Source of the DNA: Clostridia bacterium | Lineage (GTDB): Bacteria; Bacillota; Clostridia; UMGS1883; UMGS1540 | Assembly: GCA_029006755.1 (NCBI GenBank) | Contig: JAQXGO010000018.1 | Coordinates: 1 to 52,761 of the forward strand | Length of the DNA: 52,761 nt | Reading direction: 5' to 3' | Shown: one piece after another, positions 11,001 to 20,300 of the stretch | How positions within the stretch are numbered: the stretch's first letter is position 1 | Layout: each line of letters opens with the position of its first letter | Notes under the pieces: model-generated | What the model saw: only the letters and a program-made list of their open reading frames with translations | The model's database searches: none | Told to the model about the DNA's origin: nothing | Program-made: the position numbers and the translations under genes

Positions 11001-11468
11001 AGCATTCCGCTGCAAAGAACAGATTCCGAAAAGGAAATCAGTTTGTATGTGGCAGAGCTTGCCGAACGGAAAATCCTGTCCTCTGAGCAGGCGAATGCAG
11101 TGCATACCGGGAAAATCCATGCGTTTTTCCAAAGTCCGATCGGGCAGAGGATGAAAAAGGCTGACCGGGTGTATCGGGAGGAGCCGTTTACTATGATGGT
11201 GCCCGCCTCTAAAATTACCGGGGAGAAACGCGAGCAGGACGAGAAAATAGTGATACAGGGCATTATTGATTGCTACTTTTTTGAGGGAAAACGATTGGTG
11301 CTTTTGGATTATAAAACCGATGCGGTATGGGATGAAAAAACGATTCTACAGCGTTATAAAACGCAGATGGATTGTTATGCAATGGCGCTGAGACAAAAAT
11401 ATTTTTCAGAAATTTATGAAAAAGTTATTTACTTATTTTCAAATAATGGTATAATAGTAGTACCTTAG
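8028..11468 (+). CDS. addA: ATP-dependent helicase/nuclease subunit A (AddA)
   Basis: UvrD-like: WTEEQEKAVYGSKANCLVSAAAGSGKTQVLTGRI; DEYQDSNEVQ; C-terminal LLDYKTD nuclease motif. Confidence 0.95.
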   Translation: MKVKWTEEQEKAVYGSKANCLVSAAAGSGKTQVLTGRILHRIIDENVDVHRMLVVTFTNAAAAEMRERITKSLSEALEENPESTRLKRQMTLLDAASITTMHAFCLQLLRTHFTEAGVDAGFRVADAAEAKLLQTEAVELALEKLLAEGDAEFMDFAQAYSSLKSDEALCDAAMELYSFAESMPAPMEWMQEKARLYDVEKESFTESIFAKTLLDSVRTALSGLAQMCKRGAEEHGESPAFAKLFHEDEQMLLTLCAIEDWDTLGEALVDIRWTRRSGGKEYARFAEADGLRATIKKQTGEMVKRLALSSEEACAVMRKAGKHVRALCRLTEEYVRVYSDMKKEKNLLDYNDLEHKAIALLTEADHTPSAIALALREKYDEIYIDEYQDSNEVQELLYSIISREGQGEPNRFMVGDMKQSIYGFRKTSPALFIQKCNTYQTEGAYRRIVLSKNFRSRPELLAFVNTVFEKLMTTSVGGIAYTKEERLYPGTPFPLADKPSVVFSIVDTEENRPERMEMEAYQIARIIRETVGTPIYDGKMGAVRPAQYGDIAVIMRSVKNFVTPLSNACAAMNIPLFCDIGSGYFASTEISTCLSLLKVIDNPLNDIPLLATMRAPFFAFTEEELAQIRLRDRKHLFYRAVQETAKENTPLGEKCKAFLQKLRHLRALSFSMPTDTLILRVFEETGYLMYVSGSEGGEKKRANMELLFHKAHQFEKTSFHGLFHFLRFIENMQTHSEDAGEASMVNENDNVVRLMTIHKSKGLEFPIVILADLAKDLDGRKGQEKFLFHKDIGIGVHYVDTKEKIRYKTPGYAAIAEAKKEEEIGEELRVLYVALTRAKERLFLVGATDMKKQMEAWKGNLSPFDVLHGGSFLTLLGRCALLAGSPIAGVQLDVCVPFQAMEEPEKTQKQMESLPPDAKTRAILEYQYPHKTLRAIPSKVSVTEYKRMIETQDEASLHLYRHSSLKKPRFLQMEGNIRGATFGTLMHFIMQSIPLQRTDSEKEISLYVAELAERKILSSEQANAVHTGKIHAFFQSPIGQRMKKADRVYREEPFTMMVPASKITGEKREQDEKIVIQGIIDCYFFEGKRLVLLDYKTDAVWDEKTILQRYKTQMDCYAMALRQKYFSEIYEKVIYLFSNNGIIVVP
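11428..11455 (+). promoter_or_regulatory. Candidate promoter inside the 3' end of addA
   Basis: TTTACT, 16-nt spacer, extended -10 TGGTATAAT (TATAAT at 11450-11455). Confidence 0.5.
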
Positions 11469-11493
11469 TAAATATGGAAGGAAGGGCTCTACG

Positions 11494-11997
11494 ATGAGAG
11501 AAAGAAAAAGGCGTACCTATAATGCCGGTAAGGAAAAGGCAAAGGGCAACAAGATATTAGCGGTTATGGGTACGATTGTTGGACTGATACTTATATTCTT
11601 AATTGCGTTTTTGATTGCATTGAATTTCTTTAAGACCGGTACGGAAAAGAAGCAACCCACGCCGTCACCCACGGTTTTGTATGAGACCTCGCCCACACCC
11701 ACACCGGTAAATGGCGTGCCGACTGAAACACCGGAATCAACAGAGGAACCTACGCCGAAGCCGACAGAAAAGCCGTCCGAAGAAACGAGGAAGCCGGCAG
11801 AAACGGCGAAGCCGACCAAGGCGCCGACACCGAAGCCGACCAAGGCACCAACACCGAAGCCGACTGAAGTTCCAAGACAGACACAGACACCGACGAAGGC
11901 ACCGGCAACACCGGCACCGGCAACACCGGCACCGACCAAGGAACCGGCACCGGTTGCAACGGTTGATCCGGATAAGGTATCCGATACCGGCCTATAA
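11494..11997 (+). CDS. Single-pass membrane protein with long Pro/Thr-rich extracytoplasmic tail ending VSDTGL
   Basis: Basic N-terminus, one TM (ILAVMGTIVGLILIFLIAFLIAL), then PTPKPTKAPTPKPT-type low-complexity repeats. Confidence 0.7.
   Translation: MRERKRRTYNAGKEKAKGNKILAVMGTIVGLILIFLIAFLIALNFFKTGTEKKQPTPSPTVLYETSPTPTPVNGVPTETPESTEEPTPKPTEKPSEETRKPAETAKPTKAPTPKPTKAPTPKPTEVPRQTQTPTKAPATPAPATPAPTKEPAPVATVDPDKVSDTGL
11811..11858 (+). repeat. Tandem repeat, 24-bp unit x2
   Basis: GCCGACCAAGGCGCCGACACCGAA / GCCGACCAAGGCACCAACACCGAA. Confidence 0.85.
11901..11930 (+). repeat. Tandem repeat, perfect 15-bp unit x2
   Basis: ACCGGCAACACCGGC x2, encoding P/A/T repeats. Confidence 0.85.
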
Positions 11998-12044
11998 TCG
12001 AAAATAAAAAGAATCCGCATAATGAACGATAAAGGAGATTAACG

Positions 12045-12749
12045 ATGGGAAAAAAATACAAGAGAGTTATGCTCAAAATCAGCGGAGAGGCACTTGCAGG
12101 CAATGCCGGCTTTGGCTTGGATTTTGACACAATATCGGCAATTGCGAAGACAATTTCCACCTGTGTCCGGGAAGGGTATGAGATTGCTCTGGTTGTCGGC
12201 GGCGGCAACTTTTGGCGTGGCAGAAGCGGCAAGAAGATGGATAGAACACGTGCAGACCATATGGGGATGCTGGCGACGGTTATTAATGCGTTGGCTTTGC
12301 AGGATTCCCTGCAGTCTGAAAATGTAGATACACGCGTACAGACCGGGATTGAAATGCGGCAGATTGCAGAGCCGTATATCCGTGGCCGTGCAGATAGACA
12401 TTTAGAAAAAGGGCGCGTAGTCATTTTTGGCTGCGGCACAGGCAATCCGTATTTTTCAACCGATACAGCCGCCGCATTGCGTGCCGCTGAAATCGGGGCA
12501 GAGATTATTCTGCTTGCGAAAAAGGTGGATGGCGTCTATGACAAGGATCCCCACACATATCCGGATGCGGTAAAGTACAATAAATTGCGTTACATTGATG
12601 TTTTGAATCAGGGCCTTGGTGTTATGGATTCAACGGCTACCTCGCTTTGTATGGACAACAACATTCCTATTCGTGTGTTTGGCCTGGAGGATCCGGAAAA
12701 CATTTTAAGAGCAATGCGTGGAGAAGATATAGGTACAATTGTTGAATAA
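12045..12749 (+). CDS. pyrH: UMP kinase
   Basis: [32 protein letters not shown]...GGGNFWRGR. Confidence 0.95.
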   Translation: MGKKYKRVMLKISGEALAGNAGFGLDFDTISAIAKTISTCVREGYEIALVVGGGNFWRGRSGKKMDRTRADHMGMLATVINALALQDSLQSENVDTRVQTGIEMRQIAEPYIRGRADRHLEKGRVVIFGCGTGNPYFSTDTAAALRAAEIGAEIILLAKKVDGVYDKDPHTYPDAVKYNKLRYIDVLNQGLGVMDSTATSLCMDNNIPIRVFGLEDPENILRAMRGEDIGTIVE

Positions 12750-12767
12750 TCATAAGGAGGTTTTGGT

Positions 12768-13319
12768 ATGGCAGATTTAAGCAGTTATGAAGCAAGAATG
12801 GAGAAGGCAATCGCGTTTTTATTAGAGGAATTGGGCAGCATACGGGCCGGAAGAGCCAGTGCGGCTGTTTTGGACAGAGTTTTGGTGGAGTATTACGGCA
12901 CACCTACGCCGATCAACCAAATGGCAAGCATTTCGTCCCCAGACCCCCGCATGTTAGTGATTCAGCCTTGGGATGCAGGTGTTTTGAAAGAGATTGAAAA
13001 AGCAATTTTAAAGAGTGACATTGGAATTACACCGACCAACGACGGCAAAAGCATTCGTCTTACGTTCCCGGCATTGACGGAGGAACGCAGAAAAGAACTG
13101 GTAAAAAGCGTTGCGAAGAAGGCAGAAGAAGCCAAGGTTGCCATCCGTAACGTACGCCGTGATGCGATGGATGCCATGAAAAAGATGGAAAAGAACGGCG
13201 AAATCACAGAGGATGATATGAAGACTGTAGAAAAGGATATTCAAAAGCTGACCGATCAGTATACAAAAAAGGCTGACGACGAGGCGAAGAAGAAGGAAAA
13301 CGAGATTCTTGCGATATGA
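12768..13319 (+). CDS. frr: Ribosome recycling factor
   Basis: [49 protein letters not shown]. Confidence 0.96.
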   Translation: MADLSSYEARMEKAIAFLLEELGSIRAGRASAAVLDRVLVEYYGTPTPINQMASISSPDPRMLVIQPWDAGVLKEIEKAILKSDIGITPTNDGKSIRLTFPALTEERRKELVKSVAKKAEEAKVAIRNVRRDAMDAMKKMEKNGEITEDDMKTVEKDIQKLTDQYTKKADDEAKKKENEILAI

Positions 13320-14044
13320 TTAGATGGAAGAAACCGGAAGTTGACATGCAAAACTTGCCGCGGCATATCGGCATTATCATGGACGGAAACGGAAGATGGG
13401 CCAAACGCCGCGGCTTGCCGCGTAGTGCAGGGCATGCCCGCGGTGCAGATAATTTTAAAAAAATCGTGCGTTTTTGCGGTGAGATAGGGATAGACTATCT
13501 TACCGTATATGCGTTTTCTACGGAAAATTGGTCAAGGCCGAAGGATGAGGTGGAGGCCTTGATGAAACTACTCAGCGAATATCTGGAGAAGGCCTATAAG
13601 GAACTGGACGAGCGTGTCCGGGTGAAAATTATCGGGGAACGGCAAATGCTTTCTCCGACCTTGCAGAAAAAGGTGGCCGATTTGGAAAAATATACGGAGA
13701 GCCGTACCGGCATGGTGCTCAATATTGCATTAAGCTACGGCGGCAGACAAGAAATTTTGCATGCAGTAGATCAAATCGCGGCAGAAGTGCAGAACGGAAG
13801 TCTTGCGCCGGAGGCGATTACGGAAGAAACCATCAGCGATCGGATTTATACGAACGGACAGCCGGATCCGGATTTAATTATTCGCCCCAGCGGAGAAAAG
13901 CGTATCAGCAATTTCCTATTATGGCAATGCGCATATTCTGAATTCTGGTATTCCGATATACTGTGGCCCGATTTTTCCTCCAAACATCTTTTGGCGGCAA
14001 TTGCGGACTATCAGAAAAGAAACAGACGGTTTGGCGGCGTATAA
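13316..14044 (+). CDS. uppS: Isoprenyl transferase (undecaprenyl diphosphate synthase)
   Basis: [31 protein letters not shown]...[25 protein letters not shown]. Confidence 0.96.
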   Translation: MIRWKKPEVDMQNLPRHIGIIMDGNGRWAKRRGLPRSAGHARGADNFKKIVRFCGEIGIDYLTVYAFSTENWSRPKDEVEALMKLLSEYLEKAYKELDERVRVKIIGERQMLSPTLQKKVADLEKYTESRTGMVLNIALSYGGRQEILHAVDQIAAEVQNGSLAPEAITEETISDRIYTNGQPDPDLIIRPSGEKRISNFLLWQCAYSEFWYSDILWPDFSSKHLLAAIADYQKRNRRFGGV

Positions 14045-14083
14045 GGAAAGCTTCTCTGCCCAAAGCGGGAAGCGGAATTAGAG

Positions 14084-14887
14084 GTGTTTATGTTAAAAAC
14101 AAGGCTTATAACCGGAATGATTGGCGCGGCATTGGCCGTGGGAATTGTACTGTGGGGCGTTTTGCCGTTGCGCATCAGCATTGCGGCGATAGCAATGCTG
14201 ATGATTTATGAACTTTTTCGTGCAGTGAGGCTGCACCGTACGCCGGTTCTTTTGGTGCCGGCGCTTCTTTTGACAGCGGCTTTATCGGCGGCAGTAGTCC
14301 CGGCAGAATGGGAAGGCATGGCAGTACTCGTTTTTCTGATTATATTATTTGTGGTGCTTCTTTTTGGGTTTTCCTCGATACATACAAAAGACGTGGCACT
14401 GGCAGGCCTTTTTACACTTTTTGTAGGGCTTTTTATGGGGACACTCGCGAAAATCCGCATGCAGGAGGACGGCATACGGCTGATTTGGCTCGTTTTTATC
14501 GGTGCATGGGGAAGCGATGTGTTTGCCTACACAGCCGGGCGGATTTTTGGCCGGCATAAGCTTATTCCGAAAGTGAGTCCGAAGAAAACGGTTGAGGGCG
14601 CTGTGGGTGCACTCGTGGGCACGGCGATTGCCTTTTACATTTTTGGGCTCTGTGCAAAGGAAAGCCTTGGTGTGGCACCGGCATTTTTAGGTATAATGGG
14701 GATTGCCGCCTCCGCTTGTGGGCAAATTGGGGACTTGGTGGCCTCTGCAATCAAAAGACAGTATGGGATTAAGGATTACGGCACCATTTTTCCCGGTCAT
14801 GGCGGTGCAATGGATCGATTTGACAGTGTGCTGTTTGTGGCACCTGCCATATGGATCCTCTTGCAGATTGCAGGGCGGATGGGATAA
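14084..14887 (+). CDS. cdsA: Phosphatidate cytidylyltransferase
   Basis: Polytopic protein with C-terminal signature KDYGTIFPGHGGAMDRFDSVLF. Confidence 0.94.
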   Translation: MFMLKTRLITGMIGAALAVGIVLWGVLPLRISIAAIAMLMIYELFRAVRLHRTPVLLVPALLLTAALSAAVVPAEWEGMAVLVFLIILFVVLLFGFSSIHTKDVALAGLFTLFVGLFMGTLAKIRMQEDGIRLIWLVFIGAWGSDVFAYTAGRIFGRHKLIPKVSPKKTVEGAVGALVGTAIAFYIFGLCAKESLGVAPAFLGIMGIAASACGQIGDLVASAIKRQYGIKDYGTIFPGHGGAMDRFDSVLFVAPAIWILLQIAGRMG

Positions 14888-14907
14888 AAAAGGCAGGAGA
14901 GAATACG

Positions 14908-16044
14908 TTGAAGAAAATATGCATATTAGGCTCTACCGGCTCCATTGGGAAACAGACGCTGGAGGTCATTGCTGCATCCAACTTATATGAGGTGGTTGCG
15001 GTTGCCGCCGGCAAAAATATTGCACTTTTAGAAGCACAAATCAGGCAGTTTTCTCCACGGCTTGCAGCGGTTTACAATGAGGCGGCGGCAAAGACATTGC
15101 GAGAGAATATCAGGGATACAGGCACAAAAGTTTTAGCCGGGCCGGAGGGCATACGAGAGGTTGCCGCAACAAGCGGTGCCGATATTACGGTTACAGCGAT
15201 GGTAGGCAGTGCAGGTATTTTGCCGACCTTGGATGCCATTGCGGCAGGCAGTACAATTGCGCTTGCGAATAAAGAAACAATGGTTTGCGCCGGGGATATT
15301 GTCCGTGCCGCGGCAAAGGAAAAGGGCGTGCAGATTATCCCGGTGGATAGTGAACACAGCGCGATATTCCAGTGTATCGGGACATGGCGGCGTGCGCTGA
15401 AAAGAATATGGCTGACAGCCTCCGGTGGTCCGTTCGCAGGCAAAACCAGGGACGAACTAGCAGGCGTAACTGTGGCGGATGCCTTGAAGCACCCGAACTG
15501 GAGTATGGGTGCAAAAATTACTATTGACAGCGCAACGATGATGAATAAAGGGCTTGAGGTTATTGAGGCCGTCCAGCTTTTTGGGGTAACACCGGAAGAA
15601 ATTCAGGTGGTCGTGCATCGGCAAAGCATTGTACATTCCATGGTTGAATTTGCAGATCATTCTGTCATTGCCCAGTTGGGTGTGCCGGATATGCGTGTAC
15701 CGATCGGATACGCACTTTCCTATCCTGATAGAAAGGAAACGCCGACAGAAGGGCTTTCTATGGAAAAGCTGGCTAGTCTTACATTTGAAAGGCCGGATAT
15801 GGAAACCTTTGGATGCCTCCGGCTTGGTTTTGCGGCGGCGAAATGCGGGGGAACAATGCCTACGGTATACAGTAGTGCAGGCGAAGCGGCGGTGGAACGG
15901 TTTTTGGTAGGAAAATGCAGTTTTCTGGAGATTGAGAATCTGGTGGAAAGTGCAATGCAAAACCATAAAACGGTCATAAAACCTGACCTTACGTGTATAA
16001 TAGAAACAGACAGGTGGGCACGGGCACACGTGGCCGCTCTGTAA
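14908..16044 (+). CDS. dxr: 1-deoxy-D-xylulose-5-phosphate reductoisomerase
   Basis: KKICILGSTGSIGKQTLEVI...PVDSEHSAIFQC; TTG start at 14908 with upstream AGGAGAG Shine-Dalgarno. Confidence 0.94.
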   Translation: MKKICILGSTGSIGKQTLEVIAASNLYEVVAVAAGKNIALLEAQIRQFSPRLAAVYNEAAAKTLRENIRDTGTKVLAGPEGIREVAATSGADITVTAMVGSAGILPTLDAIAAGSTIALANKETMVCAGDIVRAAAKEKGVQIIPVDSEHSAIFQCIGTWRRALKRIWLTASGGPFAGKTRDELAGVTVADALKHPNWSMGAKITIDSATMMNKGLEVIEAVQLFGVTPEEIQVVVHRQSIVHSMVEFADHSVIAQLGVPDMRVPIGYALSYPDRKETPTEGLSMEKLASLTFERPDMETFGCLRLGFAAAKCGGTMPTVYSSAGEAAVERFLVGKCSFLEIENLVESAMQNHKTVIKPDLTCIIETDRWARAHVAAL

Positions 16045-16075
16045 AAAGGCGGGAAAGGAGTTCGGAAACGAGCTT

Positions 16076-17086
16076 ATGGTAATTTTACTTGGGATTTTGT
16101 TGTTTGGCCTTCTCATTTTAGTGCATGAATGGGGGCATTTTATAACGGCCAAGCAGTTTGATATAAAGATTCATGCCTTTGCCATTGGTATGGGGCCTGC
16201 AATCTGGAAAAAGCAAAAAGGAGAGGTAGAGTATTCACTCCGTGCGCTTCCCATTGGCGGCTATGTAAAGCTGGAAGGGGAGGATGGCGAGTCGGAGGAT
16301 CCACGTGCCTTTGGAAAAAAACCACCGCTTGCCAGAATTGCAGTTTTACTTGCCGGTGCGGCAATGAATATTCTTGTGGGGTTTATCATTTTCGTGATTT
16401 TGTTTTCTATGCTGACGGAAATCAGCGTGCCGGTGATTGATAAGGTAATGGCGGATACACCGGCGGCTGCCAGCGGTCTTATGCCCGGGGACAAAATTGT
16501 AAGAATCAATGGCAGCACAGTGCATATACAAAATGATGTAAGCCTTTCCCTGATGAAATCCGCGGGTGAAACCATGCAAGTGGTGATAAAGCGTGCGGGT
16601 GAAACAAAGGAAATTCAACTCACACCGCAAAAATTAGACGACGGCAGATTTGTCATCGGCTTCCTTCCAAAGGGGGAGAAGATGACGCCGGGACTTGTAG
16701 TCAAAACCGCGTTTTATAACACATTTTTCGTGGTCAAGCTTGTTTATTATTCTTTGGGAGAAATGATATCCGGCCATGTACAGTTACAGGATATGTCCGG
16801 CCCGGTCGGCATTGTAAATGAAATGAGCACGATGGCAAAATCCTCTATGCCGATTGAAAACATGCTGAATTTAATGGGCCTGATTGCCGTGAATCTCGGC
16901 GTTATGAATTTATTGCCTTTGCCGGCGTTGGATGGCGGACGCATTTTCTTTATTCTGGTAGAACTGATTCGCAGAAAGCCGATACGCCCGGAACATGAGG
17001 GTTTGGTGCATGCCATAGGATTTGTCCTTTTGCTGGCACTTATGGCTGTGGTTACGTTTTCAGATATTACCAAATTATTTGCTTAG
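16076..17086 (+). CDS. rseP: RIP (site-2) metalloprotease, M50 family
   Basis: LVHEWGHFITAKQF (HExxH), PDZ domain, NLLPLPALDGGRI. Confidence 0.93.
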   Translation: MVILLGILLFGLLILVHEWGHFITAKQFDIKIHAFAIGMGPAIWKKQKGEVEYSLRALPIGGYVKLEGEDGESEDPRAFGKKPPLARIAVLLAGAAMNILVGFIIFVILFSMLTEISVPVIDKVMADTPAAASGLMPGDKIVRINGSTVHIQNDVSLSLMKSAGETMQVVIKRAGETKEIQLTPQKLDDGRFVIGFLPKGEKMTPGLVVKTAFYNTFFVVKLVYYSLGEMISGHVQLQDMSGPVGIVNEMSTMAKSSMPIENMLNLMGLIAVNLGVMNLLPLPALDGGRIFFILVELIRRKPIRPEHEGLVHAIGFVLLLALMAVVTFSDITKLFA

Positions 17087-17098
17087 AGAGGAAGAATT

Positions 17099-17527
17099 AT
17101 GAGAAAGAATGCAAGAGAGGATGCTTTTCGACTCCTTTTTGAACAACTTGTGAATGAAGGCGAGGTAGAGGAAAAGCTCACAAGATACTTTGATACGGTT
17201 GCGGAGCGCGCGGAGGAGGAAGAACCCTTTTATGTCAATTCCCCGGCAGGAGAGGACAACAGCTACGTAAAGAACGTGGTGGAAGGGGTGCAGAAGGAAC
17301 TTGCAACCATTGATGGCCATATTCAGAATAACTTAATGGGATGGGAAATGGAACGTGTTTCGAAAATCAGCATTGCCGTATTGCGCCTTGCTATTTATGA
17401 AATTTTGTATATGCCGGATATCCCGGCACAGGTATCGGCGAACGAAGCAGTTACGATTGCAAAAAAATATGACAGTCCTGCGGCAGGTTCTTTTGTGAAC
17501 GGCGTTTTGGGTAAGGTGATTGGATAA
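17099..17527 (+). CDS. nusB: Transcription antitermination factor NusB
   Basis: MRKNAREDAFRLLFEQ...ISIAVLRLAIYEILYMPDIPAQVSANEAVTIAKKYDSPAAGSFVNGVLGKV. Confidence 0.95.
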   Translation: MRKNAREDAFRLLFEQLVNEGEVEEKLTRYFDTVAERAEEEEPFYVNSPAGEDNSYVKNVVEGVQKELATIDGHIQNNLMGWEMERVSKISIAVLRLAIYEILYMPDIPAQVSANEAVTIAKKYDSPAAGSFVNGVLGKVIG

Positions 17528-18729
17528 TGGAACGGCGCATGGCGACGGTCAGCCAGATTAATGCATACATAAAAAATGCATTGGATGGCGACTTTTTACT
17601 GCAAAACATTTGGATAAAGGGTGAAATCTCAAACTTTAAGCTGCACTATTCCGGGCACATGTATATGAGCCTTAAGGATAAGGATGGTGTGTTGCGCGCA
17701 GTTATGTTTCGCGGGGCAAACGCATCGTTGCCCTTTGTGCCGGAAAATGGGATGCAGGTTTTGGCGCGTGGCCGGATTTCCGTGTATCCGCGGGACGGCG
17801 CATACCAACTATACATCGAAGAAATGGAGCAGGAGGGCGCCGGAGCGCTCTATCTTGCATTTGAAAAGCTGAAGGCAAAACTTGAAAAAGAAGGCCTTTT
17901 TGACCCGCAAAGGAAGAAACCGATTCCCAAGTATCCGCGGCGCGTAGGTGTTGTGACCAGCGCAACCGGTGCGGCGGTGCAGGATATATGTAATATTTTA
18001 AAGCGGCGGTATCAGCCGGCTGATATTATTCTTTGCCCTGTGCTTGTGCAGGGTGAGGGTGCGGCGGAACAGATTGCGAACGCAATTGAGCAGTTTAATG
18101 TGCGCGGAGCGGCCGATGTTCTGATAGTCGGGCGTGGTGGTGGCTCGATAGAGGATTTGTGGGCTTTTAATGAAGAAATCGTGGCGCGTGCAGTCGCGGC
18201 CTCTGCCATTCCGGTGATTTCTGCTGTGGGGCATGAGACCGACTTTACAATCTGCGACTTTGTGGCGGATCTTCGTGCACCTACCCCTTCGGCAGCAGCA
18301 GAACTTGCTGTGCCTTCCGGAGAGGAACTGCGGGAACGTCTGCAAAAGATGGGTGATACAATGGGCAACCATTTGCAGCTCTCTTTAAGCCGACGGCAAG
18401 AACAGTTAACCAAAAATAAAAACCGCATGCACATTGCAGCACGGCGCATGGATGATTTGCGGTATACCTTAGATACATTCTCAACAAGAATGGCAAGCGG
18501 TCTTGAAAAAAAGATTGCAGAAGGCAATGCGAGCCTTGGAAAAACAGCGGCATCGTTAGATGCGCTTAGCCCTTTGAAGGTTTTGTCCCGTGGCTATTTG
18601 GTTGCGGAAAAGAACGAACGAATCGTTCGAAGCAGTACAGATCTTGCAGAAGGCGATATACTGCACCTTCGGCTTTGCGACGGCGGTGCGGAATGTGTGG
18701 TAGAAAGGGTGGAAAAGAATGACATTTGA
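17527..18729 (+). CDS. xseA: Exodeoxyribonuclease VII large subunit
   Basis: TVSQINAYIKNALDGDFLLQNIWIKGEISNFKLHYSGHMYMSLKDKDGVLRAVMFRG...GRGGGSIEDLWAFN. Confidence 0.95.
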   Translation: MERRMATVSQINAYIKNALDGDFLLQNIWIKGEISNFKLHYSGHMYMSLKDKDGVLRAVMFRGANASLPFVPENGMQVLARGRISVYPRDGAYQLYIEEMEQEGAGALYLAFEKLKAKLEKEGLFDPQRKKPIPKYPRRVGVVTSATGAAVQDICNILKRRYQPADIILCPVLVQGEGAAEQIANAIEQFNVRGAADVLIVGRGGGSIEDLWAFNEEIVARAVAASAIPVISAVGHETDFTICDFVADLRAPTPSAAAELAVPSGEELRERLQKMGDTMGNHLQLSLSRRQEQLTKNKNRMHIAARRMDDLRYTLDTFSTRMASGLEKKIAEGNASLGKTAASLDALSPLKVLSRGYLVAEKNERIVRSSTDLAEGDILHLRLCDGGAECVVERVEKNDI

Positions 18730-18919
18730 AGCCTCAATGGAAGCCTTAGAGAAAATTGTTAAGGCACTGGAAAGCGGAGAGCTGTCCATAGAAAAATCCA
18801 TTAGCGAATTTGAGAAAGGAATAAAGCTTGTTAAGGAATGCCAAAAGCTTTTGGACACTGCCCAGCAGCAGGTGAAAACTTTAATGAGCGCAGAAGAAAA
18901 TGATTCAGAAAATCAATGA
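18719..18919 (+). CDS. xseB: Exodeoxyribonuclease VII small subunit
   Basis: MTFEASMEALEKIVKALESGELSIEKSISEFEKGIKLVKECQKLLDTAQQQVKTL. Confidence 0.94.
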   Translation: MTFEASMEALEKIVKALESGELSIEKSISEFEKGIKLVKECQKLLDTAQQQVKTLMSAEENDSENQ

Positions 18920-19724
18920 GTATTTAGAAACACTGGTACAGGAAAAAGGCATTTTATATGATGCAATGCGATACAGCCTATGCGGCGGCGGGAAACGCCT
19001 TCGCCCTCAGCTTGCAATGCTTGCCGGGGAGGCAATGGGTGGGGAGCCTATGGAGGCACTACCCTATGGTGCAGCAGTGGAGTGCATTCATACATATTCC
19101 CTCATTCACGATGATTTGCCATGCATGGACGATGATGACCTGCGACGGGGCAGACCGACCTGCCATAAAAAGTATGGAGAAGCCATTGCGCTTTTGGCCG
19201 GGGATGGATTGCTGACGCTTGCTTTCTCTGTGGCATCATGCGCCCCTCTTGCACCGGAGAAAAATGCTGCGGCCTGCAGAATTATTGCAAACTACGCAGG
19301 GGCTTTGGGTATGGTGCAGGGGCAGACGATGGATATGACCATGCAACATGCCTCAAAGGATGAAATACTGACGATGTATACCCACAAAACCAGCGGTCTG
19401 TTACGGGCGGCAGTTGGCGTAGGAGCCGTTTCCGCCGGCGGCCATGGCGATGAGCTGGACGCGTTTGCAAAAAATCTGGGCATTGCGTTTCAATTGCAGG
19501 ATGACCTTTTGGACATCTTTGGCGATGCGGCGGTTTTGGGCAAGCCAATTCATAGTGATGAAAAGAATGAAAAGAACACCATTCTTTCCATTTTGGGTGC
19601 AGAGGAAACGAAAAAGCTTGTTTTGGAATATACGGAAGCGGCCATGGATGCATTGGCACCCTTTGGCAAGAAAGGGGAAAAACTTCGTGCTTTAGCAGAG
19701 AGTCTTGTAGAAAGGAAGATGTAA
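18900..19724 (+). CDS. ispA: Polyprenyl synthetase (farnesyl/geranylgeranyl diphosphate synthase)
   Basis: LCGGGKRLRPQLAMLAGEAMG...YSLIHDDLPCMDDDDLRRGRPTCHKKYGEAIALLAGDGLL. Confidence 0.93.
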   Translation: MIQKINEYLETLVQEKGILYDAMRYSLCGGGKRLRPQLAMLAGEAMGGEPMEALPYGAAVECIHTYSLIHDDLPCMDDDDLRRGRPTCHKKYGEAIALLAGDGLLTLAFSVASCAPLAPEKNAAACRIIANYAGALGMVQGQTMDMTMQHASKDEILTMYTHKTSGLLRAAVGVGAVSAGGHGDELDAFAKNLGIAFQLQDDLLDIFGDAAVLGKPIHSDEKNEKNTILSILGAEETKKLVLEYTEAAMDALAPFGKKGEKLRALAESLVERKM

Positions 19725-20288
19725 ATGTTTGTTTATGCGTTAAATGGCAGCCCGAATGCAGATGGTTGCACAGCCTACCTTTTACAAAGTGTTTTGGATG
19801 GCCTTGCGGGGGTCGAAACAGAACTGGTACATATCGGTAAAATCATGAATGACCTTGCCAAACCATTTTGCACAGTTTGCGCAAGTCCCTGCCAAAAAGC
19901 TTGCTTTCGCGGTACAGCGCTTGAGGCAGTTTTTGAAAAGATGAAGACGGCCGATGTCATTCTTTGCGGCAGTCCGGTTTATTTTGGTGGCCCCACGGCG
20001 CAGCTGAAAGCATTTTTCGATAAAAGCCGTGCGTATCGCGGAGAACGTGCCTTTGTAGGGAAATACGCTGCCGCGCTCGCTTGCGGTGCTTCTAAATACG
20101 GCGGCCAGGAGGCTACGGTACGGTCGATTCAAAACAGTCTTTTGGTGCAGGGCATGACCATCATTGGCCCCGGCTCACATGCGTTTGATGCAGGGCATTT
20201 AGGGGTATGCGCGCAAAGGCCTGCGGCGGAGGATGCGTTTGCCCGTAGCCGCTGTGCTTCGCTCGCGGCCAGAATTATGGAGCTTTAA
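19725..20288 (+). CDS. NAD(P)H-dependent FMN reductase/flavodoxin-fold protein with a Cys cluster
   Basis: ALNGSPNADGCTAYLLQSVLDGL; CTVCASPCQKAC; GSPVYFGGPTAQLKAFFDKS. Confidence 0.8.
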   Translation: MFVYALNGSPNADGCTAYLLQSVLDGLAGVETELVHIGKIMNDLAKPFCTVCASPCQKACFRGTALEAVFEKMKTADVILCGSPVYFGGPTAQLKAFFDKSRAYRGERAFVGKYAAALACGASKYGGQEATVRSIQNSLLVQGMTIIGPGSHAFDAGHLGVCAQRPAAEDAFARSRCASLAARIMEL

Positions 20289-20300
20289 GGAGGGATTCCT

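Noticed and set aside
18506-18513. A AAA AAG in zero frame in xseA
   Set aside because: Lys-Lys is common; -1 stop is further away and no known xseA recoding. Used as a control for the dnaX claim.
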